This document shows, piece after piece, positions 1-11,904 of a stretch of DNA of 64,000 nt. The first letter of the stretch is position 1; every line of letters starts with the position of its first letter. Source of the DNA: Omphiscola glabra (lineage: Eukaryota > Mollusca > Gastropoda > Lymnaeidae). The stretch is from positions 12,306,284-12,370,283 of the forward strand of contig OZ024808.1 in the NCBI GenBank assembly GCA_964017045.1, read 5' to 3'. Below the pieces are notes generated by a model. That model saw only the letters and a program-made list of their open reading frames with translations, was not told the DNA's origin and ran no database searches. Both the position numbers and the translations under genes were made by a program.

Positions 1-360
1 GTTTTAACTGCAAGATTTCTTCCAACAGATCAGCCTCGGAAACATCAGAAGCATATTTCCTGGAGAAGTCAGCGTGAAGACTTCTAATGTCAGCTTCAGA
101 CATGAAAGAGTAATCACACAAGAAGCTGAGCATATCTGAAATCCCTCAACTTCTGGGAAGCGAGCTTTGAGTCCAGTTATAGCAGAATCAATACTAGGGT
201 AAAAAGTTTCTTCCGAAATTGCTTTCTTCATCAGGTTCTGAGGACGCATTGGAATCACAAAGTGTGTCCTCAACCTGGTCACCATAAAAAAATATTTGGG
301 TATTTTTTTTTCCTTGAAAATTCCTGATCGGTCGTTTGACTTCATTTTCAAAATTGACAC
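1..360 (-). pseudogene. Fragment of hAT/ZMYM-like transposase
   Basis: Read on the minus strand, one frame gives a segment with FYPSIDSAITGLKARFPEVE. This resembles the 'fixed-length helix then RF' segment of hAT-type transposases of the ZMYM1/DUF4371 and 52-kDa-repressor kind. After about EGF the sensible reading moves to another frame (DMLSFLCDYSFMSEADIRSL and on to SEADLLEEILQL), which continues to the window edge. The shift near position 140 breaks the frame, so this is a decayed copy. The rest of the transposase, if present, lies left of the window. The family call comes from remembered pattern only. Confidence 0.45.
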
Positions 361-2230
361 AGTGAAAGCACTGTTTCAACAAAACCTTTTCGTGAATCCC
401 ATAAAAAATGGGGGGGGGGGGGAGAGAGAGAGAGAGAGAAGGCATATGTCCTAACTTTATAAAAAAAACTCTACCAAATGTGGAATTGTCATTTAATGAT
501 ATCTTATAGTTGTTGTGAATGCTGTTCTTTCTTCTTTTTTGGGGGGTGGGGGTGGTTTAAAAGTTGGGGGGGGGGGGATAGACACCTTTAATACATTCTT
601 CGATGAGCAACTCACCAACTGTGTATGTTTTTTTTTAAAAGTCTTATCAGTTCGTTATGCCACATTATGTGAAGCGCATCAAGCACACTCATCCACTTGC
701 ACTACATGAAACATTAGATCTTTAGATTCAGTTCGGTGCGCTTACTCTTGGCAATTATTTGGACGTTTAACTCTACTTTTTGAATGTACTTTAGCCTTAC
801 GAGGCTCGGGGACTTCATTGCACCGTTAGAGAGTACATGACAACAAAATGAAGCACAGAGGTTTCGTCTCAGCGTCCGCGGAGTGTCCACAAATGAAAGT
901 CTCGTGGAAATAAGCGATACAAACTTGCACGATTTACCGGGATATCCAAGGGTTCGAAAAGCATGACACACTTATAGTACTTAACCTTTCGATCACCTTC
1001 ATGCGGTCCCCTTGCCCGACTGTTATCTAGATATATGACTATTTTGGAGTTGACAGTATATATATAGGCATGCTGTTGTAATGCCATTTTGTCCCCTCAA
1101 CATCTCTTCAAATTTTAATCTGACACATAGACATAGTGTCAGCTTTCCGTGCTCCTCTTGCTACGCACTACTACACGGGGCATTTAAAGATGATCTTGAT
1201 TTTTCAAATCCATTGAGAAGAGACTTTTGAAACTTCACAGTATGTTGTACGGTCCGGTAATTTAAAGGTTCGGGAGCCACCTATTGGGGAACGCCCAAAC
1301 ACATAATTTTTTTTTTTTTTTACAGATTCACTCTTGCCTAAAGGTATCCCTATAAACACAGTACCTACTTGTCGCCTTTATTGCTGGCATCCGTCCGTCA
1401 CAAGGTGACGATGGTGTGGAATTCGCAGGACGAAATCCACAAGGCCTGTGATTATTCTTCTAGGATTATAAGCTGGTTCCCAACAGCCAATCGCCTCTCT
1501 CCACGCCGCTGGATAACCCCAAGGGAACAACATTATGTATGATACAGCTTGTGGATGTTATCCGCGTTTCGGGACTCCATCTCCGAGTTTGAATTTAGAG
1601 TTTCTTTCTCTTAGATGAATTGCCGTCCAAGGTTAACGAGACCCATCAACCCTTTATAGAGGGAAAATAATGCGATATGGATGCGGAAAAAATGTGGCCT
1701 ACTGGTATGCGGTTGCGTATCTATGGACGAGGTAAAAAATTCCGCCCATGGGGGTCCTCATACAGGCAGGGCCCCGAGTGATTTACTCGGTTACGTCGGC
1801 CTCAGCACGCCCCTGCCTAGATGCCACGAGACGCACGGCCCCAGCAGCTAATGTGTAGATGAATCACGCGCTCACCAAATAACACCATCAGGAATTTGGA
1901 ACAATCCATGCTGGAATCCCAGGCCTGCTGCTGGTGCAGGGGGGTGAAGCTTGAGTGGCGGGCAGGGGCGTGCGTCGAACGCTATAGCTCTGATGCATTA
2001 TCGGTTGCCCTCAGGAATATGTAATTCGTGTTTTTCAGACCATGTGCGATTTTTTTATGTGTTTGTTAACATAATAATATTATCCAACCGCAAACAATTC
2101 ATTCTGCATTTTTGTTAATAGTTCCTTTACTTGTATTGAAAACTGATTTTTTATTTATATTTTAACTTAGAAAACTTTTGAAATTCGTATCATATATTTA
2201 TCAATACAAGCATGAGGATATAAGAACTGG
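361..2230. other. Intergenic, no gene seen
   Basis: There is no convincing exon here. Positions 405-440 and 541-580 hold poly-G and (GA)n tracts. Positions about 1,370-2,000 are noticeably more GC-rich and free of simple repeats, which suggests an old dispersed element, but I found no ends or coding sense in it. Confidence 0.5.
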
Positions 2231-2237
2231 TCACGAT

Positions 2238-2328
2238 ATTGTTGGTCACTTTATTGTTGGTCACTTTATTGTTGGTCACTTTATTGTTGGTCACTTTATT
2301 GTTGGTCACTTTATTGTTGGTAGGGTAT
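2238..2328. repeat. 16-bp tandem array
   Basis: The unit TTGTTGGTCACTTTAT repeats about five and a half times, nearly without change, then decays into TTGTTGGT variants up to about 2,350. Confidence 0.85.
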
Positions 2329-2511
2329 TGTTGGTCATGTTAGTGTTGGTCAATGTATTTTATAGGTATTTTTGCTCAAGATCAGACACATATAAAGACC
2401 ATATTACAGAAGCGTACCAGTACAGGTTCTTACACTGGCCATTAAGGTACCAGTGTGCGTTCGTCTTTACAGCAATGTTTTATGATAAACAAATGTTTAC
2501 TGCTGTTTGCT

Positions 2512-2820
2512 ATGTTTGTGTCCATGTGGTGGTGTCCATATGGTGGTGTCCATGTGGTGGTGTCCATGTGTTGGTGTCCATGTGTTGGTGTCCATGTGTT
2601 GGTGTCCATGTGGTGGTGTCCATGTGGTGGTGTCCATGTGTTGGTGTCCATGTGTTGGTGTCCATGTGGTGGTGTCCATGTGTTGGTGTCCATGTGGTGG
2701 TGTCCATGTGGTGGTGTCCATGTGGTTGTTTTCCGTGTGTTGGTGTCCGTGTGTTGGTGTCCATGTGGTGGTGTCCATGTGTTGGTGTCCATGTGTTAGT
2801 GTCCATGTGGTGGTGTCCAG
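2512..2820. repeat. 14-bp G/T-rich minisatellite
   Basis: About 22 copies of a 14-bp unit, GTCCATGTGGTGGT or GTCCATGTGTTGGT. The two variants are mixed without obvious order. Because 14 is not a multiple of three and the unit holds no stop, long open frames appear on both strands; they are artefacts of the repeat. Confidence 0.9.
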
Positions 2821-2920
2821 AGAAACAAAAGTAACTTAAGTATATTTTATTTATATTTGAATACGTTGTCGTCTCATCATAAGCGGAGAGGCAAGCTCAT
2901 ATTTTCAATCATCATTATTC

Positions 2921-3340
2921 CGAGCTTGACTACTAGCAAGGGACCATCCATATAGTACGTGGGCAAGAGAGTCTAATGTCCGAGCTTGACTACTAGCAAG
3001 GGACCATCCATATAGTACGTGGGCCAGAGAGTCTAATGTCCGAGCTTGACTACTAGCAAGGGACCATCCATATAGTACGTGGGCCAGAGAGTCTAATGTC
3101 CGAGCTTGACTACTAGCAAGGGACCATCCATATAGTACGTGGGCCAGAGAGTCTAATGTCCGAGCTTGACTACTAGCAAGGGACCATCCATATAGTACGT
3201 GGGCCAGAGAGTCTAATGTCCGAGCTTGACTACTAGCAAGGGGCCATCCATATAGTAAGTGGGCCAGAGAGTCTAATGTTCGAGCTTGACTACTAGCAAG
3301 GGACCATCCATATAGTAAGTGGGCCAGAGAGTCTAATGTC
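2921..3340. repeat. 60-bp tandem array, 7 copies
   Basis: Seven head-to-tail copies of exactly 60 bp, beginning CGAGCTTGACTACTAGCAAG, differ at only a few positions. The 60-bp length keeps one frame open on the minus strand (a 20-residue repeat containing DSLAH and LYGW), but flanking sequence gives no gene. Confidence 0.92.
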
Positions 3341-3959
3341 GACCCTCTCCCATTTTGCATGCGTACTTTTTGTACACCCGTCATCTGCGTACGTAAAATT
3401 GAGCTCCCCCCCCCCCCCAAAAGAAACAAAAAATTGCATATATTTTATAGAACATTATGACGTCACAAAAATGTACCAATATTGACTATGTACTGGTTGT
3501 AATAATAAATATTTACTGGTTGTCCATGGGGGGGGGGGGGGGGTGGATTTTTCTATTTATTAGGGGCACAATATAAACACTGATGCCCCATCGGATATTA
3601 TTCTTGCTTTCTCTGTTAAACAAATAAACTCTCTTAACGGTACCCCTTTAAATTTCAAGGATAGAGTGGGGTAACTACTTAATACTGGTGGGAGATCAAA
3701 AAGAAAGGGGAAAAGACATAAAGAAAGCGAAATCTCTAAGCCACAGTGAAGTATGATTAATGCTGTGAGAATGCAGAAGGCAGGGCATTTTGGAGAATGA
3801 AAAATTTGTTAACATTTTGACGGGCCTTTTTGTGTAGTGGGTGTGTGGGGGGGGGAGTGGGGGTCCGGCGTATATGTTGTATTTTCTATCATGTGCGGGG
3901 ACATGGTGTGAGTTTGGTGGGTGAATGTAGTGTGTTATAAGTAATATTTTGGATGATTT

Positions 3960-4075
3960 GTTGTATGTAATGGGTGGATATGTGGTAGTTGTATGTCATG
4001 GGTGGGTATGTGGTAGTTGTATGTCACGGGTGGGTATGTGATAGTTGTATGTCATGGGTGGGTATGTCATATTGT
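3960..4075. repeat. 28-bp tandem repeat
   Basis: About four copies of a 28-bp unit containing GTATGTCATGGGTGGGTATG, with scattered substitutions. Confidence 0.75.
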
Positions 4076-4599
4076 GTATGTAATGTGCGGTAAACAATAT
4101 GATTGTGGGGGTATAAGACATTGTTATGTGAGGAGCTCGTGTATGTTGTGTGTGTATGCACGAGTACACGATGTAAGTATCGGGTGCGCTCACCATTAGA
4201 CTGTAACATATCGCTGTATGACTCTTACAATAGCCCGGAGAAATGGCTACTGTCATATGTACACACAATTCTTTTTGTTGAACACAATTCCTTCTACCAG
4301 TCAAGCAAAGAAACTACATCAAGCGTGTAGCCATTTTTCTAAGAAGTTTATATTCAAAACGTGTTGGTGACTATTGATTTTATCATATCGTCCTTATTTC
4401 TGATATTCGGCTCGACAGAATTACCAATGGTAATCTCAAGTAGGAGCTGTCGTGTTTAGCGTGACTGTCTGACATGTGCAGACTCCAGTGCTAAATTCAT
4501 CTTTGGCCTCACTCTTGAGACGTAACCGCCCTTTTATGCGCGGAGCATCATGTTCCATCCAGTCCAGAGGGTTCACAGACGGCCTAAACACAGCAATGT

Positions 4600-4760
4600 A
4601 TAACACAATAAAGACATATCAATGTATAGCACAATACAGACATATCAATGTATAACCCATGCAGACACATACATGTATAGCACAATACAGACACATCAAT
4701 GTATAGCACAATACAGACATATCAATTTAATGTATAACCCATACAGACACATCATTGTGG
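4600..4760. repeat. ~26-bp tandem repeat
   Basis: Imperfect copies of a unit built on CAATGTATAGCACAATACAG and ACATATCAATGTATAACCCA, about six in all. Confidence 0.7.
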
Positions 4761-7700
4761 TGGGTCCAAAAGTGTTTGATCCGACTCCCATGATAGCCCA
4801 GTGTTTTTCAGCCGGTATGATGGAAACCATATAATCCATGCTATAATATGATTTGATCAATATTTCCCAAGGATGGTACTCAGCACTCAAATGGCCCAGG
4901 AATATATACTGTTTCCAACGCGTCCACTGTGCTTCCCGGTACTCTCGTGATAAGTTCTGGTGTGTCGTCAGATGAAACGAGCTGAAAACCGCTTCAACAG
5001 CCTATAAATAGATTGTAACGTTGGGGCAAACTGACCCCTGTGAGTGAGGAAGATTGATGTAGGAAATATAGTTGTTTTGTTTTCTTTTCTTTATTAAACG
5101 CAATGAACAATTAAAAATGTTTAAAGTCAAGAGCGGTGGCTCTCACCTCGAGAGTGGGGCTCACGCGGTAGTAGCTAGACAAGCCACACAAAAAAAAAAA
5201 AACAACAAAGACAACCGACCAAAGAAGTGCAAATCATGCACATTTAAAACACCAACTGGCGTCTGTCTCAGTTGTCAGTGACGTCGCGATATGGCCTCAT
5301 TTATCGGCCGCAGAAACAGATGCCGGAACGCTTGGGTGCAGCTGGTTGTCAGTGATGCGGCAGGTTGCCAGTGACGCGGCAGGTTGCCAGTGATTGTCTG
5401 TGGTAACACAGATGCCAAAACGTTTGTGTGCAGCAGTTTGTCAGTTCCGCTACGGTAACTCAGAGATCGGCCGATGTCACCGATGCCAGACTGGAGAACG
5501 CAGCAGTTAGTCAGGACAAGGGTCGACGAAGATTCGGAGATAAGATGAGAGATCTGCCGTCACCAAAGAGCGAATTTTTTTTCTTCTTGTCATCGTGTTG
5601 GTTTGTTATTCTCAGATGATATCGGCAGGATCACGTCTGCCGTTGGACACGACCGGTTTAAAAACAACGTTAGAGCTGAGACGGTCAACACCCAAACAAC
5701 TCAGCGGACAATCATTATTTTACTCAGCGGACAATCATTATTTTACTCAGCGGACAATCATTATTTCAATCACGGCGCTAACGGGGCGGGTTTTAAAATA
5801 ATTATTATTTTTCAGAGTACACAGATCCGTTATATTACCGTTATCTCTTGACGCAGCCGACAAAAATAAAACACGTAAATAAAACTGATGGCGTCCAACG
5901 AGAACAAAAAAAATGGCAACAGCGGAGAGCTGGTCTTTAAGAAGGCGAAAATAATGAACTCTCGATGGCGGTATTTTAAGGCATACCATGACACGCATAG
6001 ACCAGAACCGGAGCTCTAAAAAAAAACAAAACAAATCAACTTCAACACAGTTGCATCGCTCAAATTCTTGGGTTTTATTTTGTCATTGTTCAGGGAATAG
6101 TGCGCTGTGTTATTCAAGTATTCTCTATCTGGCAGCGGTGAGTGGAGTGGACATTTTGAATCTAATTAATCGTATCAGCCTGCCCTTACACTTAAACGTG
6201 TTACAGCAGACACTCACGGTTGTTACAACAGACCCTTACGGGAGATATCTTACTTACTCCGCTCCAACGTTACTAATCACTTCACTAATCCATTGCTTCC
6301 TAAAACCCAGCTCAAAACCCTCGACATCAGGTACTAACAGAAATTTGGCATCGTCGTGATAAGATGACTATTTCTTGTTATTATCGATCCCTCCACAACT
6401 GTCTGATTGGTTTTTGTTTTTTGTTGGTTTTTTTTTTTGTTAGCAGTTAAAGCAAGTTAGAATTGTATCTACCCACTGGATTAAAAATATGATGACGTTC
6501 TGTTTTCAGTGATTTTGCTTAATGATGGGAGCAGTCTGTCTGAAACCATACTTCTTAGCGTCAGTTCACACGATCAAATTCTTTTCAAATTTTCGTTCAT
6601 TCATTTGATGCGATTTTTTAATGAAGCCTTGTCACAACTTTCAAATTACTCTTTGATCAAATTCCCATTTTTGTCCAAAAAAAAGGAAACCACACACAAA
6701 ATAGTGCGTTTATATAAACATTTGCCGCGAATTCAAAAGGATCGTGTGAACTGACGCTTAGCTTACTCTATATATATATATATATATATATTATTTTTTG
6801 TGTGGAAAAATGGGAAAAAAAAGGGGGGGGGGGAAGGGCACGAAAATGTTAAAGAATCACAAAAGTGTAGCAGTGTGTATTGTCGGTATAATTCTGTGTG
6901 ACGTCATATGATAGTGATCCAGACATGAAATAATAATCTAATGACCACATACGTCTCTGACAAGAAATCACGTACCATGGCCAACTGACTTAAACTTGCC
7001 ACAAAATAGCATGATGCTGTGTTGGGGTGAGGAGGGAAACACTGTACGGCCCTCAGTGAGAAATCTCCTGCTTGTATTCACGTGATACCTAAGAGCCCCC
7101 CCCCCCCCCTGTAGAAACTTGGTGAAAGGTGAAGTTACGCCACTGTTATCTGATACGGACACGACGCTGACAGATGCTGGACGTTGGACACCCTACTATC
7201 GCGGTACGTCATCCTTCGGTGAGGGGATTTATTGAATGATCTGAGGGGGGCGCGGGGATGACATGAATCAGTCACAACTCCAGTAGCCCGGGGGTCACCC
7301 CGGCGCAGTGCACAAATAAAACATCTTCGAGTATTGAACACTGTCACGGTGGAGGGCCTGACCTACATGCGTCACGTGACGTCAATCCAAACACGCGTGG
7401 AATGTTCTCAGCGGTTCTCCTTTGTTTTTTCAGGAATGCGAGTAAAACTCACGCGCGCGTAATAGACAGAACTTCAGACAATGAACGATTCGATTAAGTT
7501 TATACATTTAAGTCTGCATCTTAAGGTACTGCCCTTAAGCCAGTGAAACTACGCTTGGTTGTAATAAAGCCAATTGAATGGACTTCAAGGCCCCTGGAAG
7601 CGTCTTAACTCTCAAATTATCCCGAGGGCATCGTGACATCTTAATTTCCTACGTACACCAAGCCTACCTTTTTTAAAAACTATTTCAATGGTATTTTAAG

Positions 7701-7766
7701 CCACAGATCCAAATTTTTGGAGAAATGCAAACGGTAGTCGACTGTACGGTAGTCCACTGTATGGTA
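4761..7766. other. Intergenic, no gene seen
   Basis: Only short open frames without family resemblance. It contains three copies of a 23-bp unit (CTCAGCGGACAATCATTATT) at about 5,699-5,767, a small CAGGTTGCCAGTGACGCGG repeat near 5,345-5,395, an (AT)n run near 6,770-6,791 and poly-G/poly-C runs near 6,825 and 7,098. Confidence 0.55.
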
Positions 7767-7774
7767 GTGCTATG

Positions 7775-7953
7775 CAGTGGCGTAGTGAGGGGGGGGGCAT
7801 CATGCCCCGGGCGCTACTCACAAAGGGGCGCCAAATGGTATATTTAATATAATATTGTATGTTTTTCGAATAGGGGGGGGCGCGCTAAAAAGGTATTGGG
7901 GGCGCTAAAAGGGTATTGTGCCCCGGGCGCGAGTTAAGCTCGCTACGCCACTA
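7775..7953 (-). mobile_element. hAT-type MITE (CAGTGGCGTA family), copy 1
   Basis: The element begins CAGTGGCGTAG and ends CTACGCCACTA, so its ends are inverted repeats apart from the last base. It is flanked on both sides by the perfect 8-bp duplication GTGCTATG (7,767-7,774 and 7,954-7,961). An 8-bp target duplication and CAG...CTG ends are the mark of hAT transposons. It carries no transposase, so it is a non-autonomous element. It lies in the opposite orientation to the copies at 40,101 and 44,164. Internal landmarks are GCCCCGGGCGC and GGCGCCAAATGGTATAT. Confidence 0.88.
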
Positions 7954-8502
7954 GTGCTATGATAGTAGGAACAAATGTGTCATGAAACGAAGTACACTCC
8001 CACGGGGAAAAAAAGGGATAACAGAAGGGATTACTGATAGTTCAGATAGAGAGATGAGAGGAATGGTGAGGCAGCTAATCGCCTTCCTTTCACCATTTTT
8101 TTTTTTAAAAAAAAGATAGTTTAGCGCTGTTACAAGCAGGGCACCCAAGCTTAACAAACACAGGACCGTTTCCTAGCACTTTGTGTAACTACACCACGGC
8201 AAATGGGCTTTTGTTTACCTTTGTGTGTAACTCACGTGTCACTCAGTCTTGTTTTGTATTGACAACTATCCGTGGGGCGGGGGGAGGGGGGATGTATTTA
8301 GCCACAAACCTTGCGGGTGTTCGCTGGCTAAGTATTTAAAGACATGTCTTAAATGTTTAAAGATGGCGGCTGAACCTGACGTGATTAAATACACAACATT
8401 CATTACATCAATTTTGTACAGTTAGTACTGTGCAATCATAAAAACGGTTTTTGCAATGAATCAATCTAGTTAGAGCATCTGCTTGTAACCTACTACCTAG
8501 AT

Positions 8503-8799
8503 CAGGGGTCGGGAACATTTTTGTCTGAGAGGGCCATGCATTATGTTTAAAACTAAAAATTCAAGTAAATTTGTGCATTTTGTATAATTTTAACACTAAA
8601 AATGCAATAATTATGTCTCTGAATTCTTTTTAATAACATTGTTATGCTGTTGCTAATCAATAATGAGTATTTCTTACCATTAATGCCAGTTCTGGAGTGT
8701 AAAGAAACATTTTTTTATATTCGAACATTTGTCTGCGAGCCAGATGCAGCCATCAATAGAGCCACATCTGGCTCGCGAGCCATAGATTCCCGACCCCTG
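8503..8799. mobile_element. hAT-type MITE, CAGGGGTCGGGAA ends
   Basis: The left end CAGGGGTCGGGAA and the right end TTCCCGACCCCTG are perfect inverted repeats. Flanks ACCTAGAT (8,495-8,502) and ACCTATAT (8,800-8,807) match at seven of eight bases, as for an aged 8-bp hAT target duplication. The interior is AT-rich, and near the right end is a small palindrome of GAGCCA/TGGCTCGCGAGCC type. The open frame that crosses it is not a gene. Confidence 0.82.
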
Positions 8800-8807
8800 A
8801 CCTATAT

Positions 8808-11800
8808 GGTAAAACTACTTCACGGAACAAGCATCAAGAAATCTCTACAATGGGTCACATTGAACAAGGTATTTCGTATAAAAGGAAAACGAATAATCAT
8901 GATCTTTTCCTGTCAGATAATGTGATTTAAAAAGAGTTATAAATGTGTCAAATTTGAACAAGGAGAAAGTCTTTACCACAATTTGGAAATAAATAACAGT
9001 AATTTTGTAACATTTGGTAACTATCAGTATACTGTATAAGTTTATTTAACAACTAGGTTATTCCTTCTTGTGAGAATCTATGATTTATAGAAAGAGAAAA
9101 ACTGAAATAAAGAAGGCCTTCATATTTTTTTAAAGTGGATTGAATGAATATTTTATATATGAGTGATTTTAGACCTTTCATATTAATAGATAATGCTCTC
9201 CATACTGGCATGATTTTTAAAAAGTCAGATATACAAATTATAAGAATTATAAGATGCCCATCTTTTTTATTATTAAGAACACACAATTGAGAACTAATCT
9301 AAATGTGCAGTGGCATCATATGAGATGAGGTGACCCAGTGCAGTAACTCATGGTGTCAACACCCATGGACTATCTTCTCCCATAACATTGCCACCAGCTC
9401 AATTTAACTTGAGCTCATTCTGTGCCAGTTAGATGTAACAAGCTTACTGATTTAGTTCCTTAGCCCCAGAGATTTATTTGCTGGCGTGACAAGAGTAAAC
9501 TTAAATAAGAACAGACAAGATAATGGCCATGTCCCTAAATGATGACCACAATGATATCTACCCAAATAAATAGGGTTGAGAGGATGGAAATTTTTGCATT
9601 TCACTGATTAAAAAAAAAACACCCTCATACACTGGTGGATGCGAGTGTCCAATGGGCCCAGTCAACCCCAGCCTGCATGCTCTTCTGACTTCTGCAAAAT
9701 GGTGCCAAGGAGGGGCACAAATTATAATGAAGAATTTAAAATATTAATACTTATACTTATGGAATATACAGACACACATAAGGTGGGCATAAATGAACTG
9801 TTTTGTTTCAACTAATGAGGCCAAATGAAAGAAAAACAGTGAAATAAAAAGAATGTTATTGGCGGTCATCCGTTAGATATCAACCCCTCTGAAAATATCA
9901 GTGAAGTCAACTTCTTTAAAAGCAGACACTCATACTGCAAATGTCTCTATAATTATGACAATATTTTCAATGAGACCACACTAAAAAGGTTTATTAATCT
10001 CAAAGATGTAGAAGAGCTCATTTATTTAATTATATATTTAGGCCCTAAATAATATAATTTAATTAGTTTACATATCTATGTATTGCCCCTCACCTCTAGC
10101 TCTAGATTAGATTTATAAATTACTAGTTAAGTTAAAAGTCAGGTGTACTGTCTACGGACTTAAAAACTACTAAAAGTCAAGTGGGTAGAACTAGTAGAAG
10201 TAGATGAGTATCATAATTGACATGATATAGTAATTAATCTATTATATATAGGTCTAGGGCAAGGCTACTTGAATAATAAATAACTCAACTTTGACTTAAG
10301 TAGCCATCATACTAAACAAAAAACTATTAACTAGGCCTTTTATTTTAATTATGGTGTAAGTATAATTATAATAATTAATAATTTAATACTAATAATTATA
10401 CTTCAAATAATCTTAAGTCTAAGTTAAGTAGGCCTACTACAGTCTCTAAGACTTAAAGTATTAAGTCAAGTAAGTTTAAAGACTTTACACATTTAAAAAA
10501 AAATTAATATTACTACACTTAACTTAAACTCCTGCCTTAGACTTAGGCCTCCCTAAACTCGTCCGTCACTATCATTCATTTGAATCATTTTCAAATCCGA
10601 TTATTTTTGTACTTAGTTACAAAGTACGGTTAGTCGTGTTGGGCTAGGCTAATACTAATGACTATATAAATCTTGGCTTTGCCAATGACCTATTTTAAAT
10701 TCATAATAAAATGATTGCAGATGATTAAACATTAAATTATACAGTCAAATTTTCAATCTCTCATCTCATCTAAATTTCACACTCGAGTGACTTTTGTTAT
10801 TTTTTTCACTCTCGTCCTCTTCTCAGCTGATAATTTAAATAACACTAACTTAAATAAATAATGAAACTTACCAAAATGTTGTTTATGTGGTGAGTCAAAT
10901 TTACAAAGTCTTAGAAATATAGTGTAATCCACTTCCTTTACGGATTCAATATTAGTAAATCCAGAAACTTTTTCAAGCCCTAAAATGACTATGAATGACT
11001 GACTGCAGTGTTGTTGTGCTATTTTTCCAACCTCCGTGCTCCACCCCCATAATAAATGAAATATTTAAAAAATGGAAACGGAATTCTTTTTACAGTCTAA
11101 TTGAAAACGGAACAGAAGTTACACAAATAATCATAGATCATATTTTCTTGTTTTAATATATTAATCAATTTTTATTTCTTTTTCAAAAATATGCTTTAAT
11201 TTCATTTACGACAATAAAAACTAGTATAAGAAAGACTTTAAAAAAAAAAAAAAAAACATGAATTCAGTAGTAGCGCTAATTTAATGTGCTGAATGCTATG
11301 GACCAGTATGGAAACTTAATTGGTGAATATTACTTCAATTCTTTGGAAATATACTTTATTATCTACACAAGCATTATTTTAAAAAATTAGTTATTAAGTT
11401 CATGTTAAAATATATTTATTTTTAAGTCTTGAATATCTGTAATTCAATTCATATTGTTGTTGGACTACTATTTTTTATTTTTTTTTAAAACAGTAATTTG
11501 TAAACTGTAAACAGTTGAAAATATTATATTTAAAAAAATATTTTTGGGGTAAATTTTGCATTTAGGCCTTTATAAACATTGTCATATGAAAGCCTTAATG
11601 TATGCTATATGATTTAGGTCTATCATCAAATAAGTAGGAAATCTTTGAATAATTTAACTAAGACCCAAGAAATTATTTATGACGCATTAATACAGTTTTA
11701 ATCATTTAATCGGAAAAATGATACATATGTTTATTTTTTATAAATGGAAATTAGTTTTGTGTTGTTTTTTTTTAAGACGCGATTTTTTTCCTTTTAAATG

Positions 11801-11904
11801 AGTAAAAATGTCGGGTTATTAGGACAATGGTCTGAACTCTTTAACGAAAACATTTCTGATAGCTTTATAGAAATTCCGGAACTCAAGACGTCATAGGTTA
11901 CAAC
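8808..11904. other. Upstream region of the GPR107-like gene, no other gene seen
   Basis: Very AT-rich, with short unrelated open frames only. A GACGTCA element (CRE-like core) lies at about 11,887-11,895, just ahead of the start codon, but I cannot show that it is used. No TATA box could be placed with confidence. Confidence 0.4.

Noticed and set aside
2178..2839. Overlapping long frames on both strands rich in Cys/Trp/Val or Asp/Thr/His.
   Set aside because: All are shadows of the 14-bp minisatellite.
2921..3340. Regular direct repeats that could recall a CRISPR array.
   Set aside because: The copies are head to tail with no unique spacers, and the genome is eukaryotic.
2905..3429. A 174-codon minus-strand frame with 20-residue repeats.
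   Set aside because: It is produced wholly by the 60-bp tandem array, whose length is a multiple of three; there is no support outside the array.
8644..8925. 93-codon frame.
   Set aside because: It runs across the right end of the hAT MITE and its flank, without any protein resemblance.
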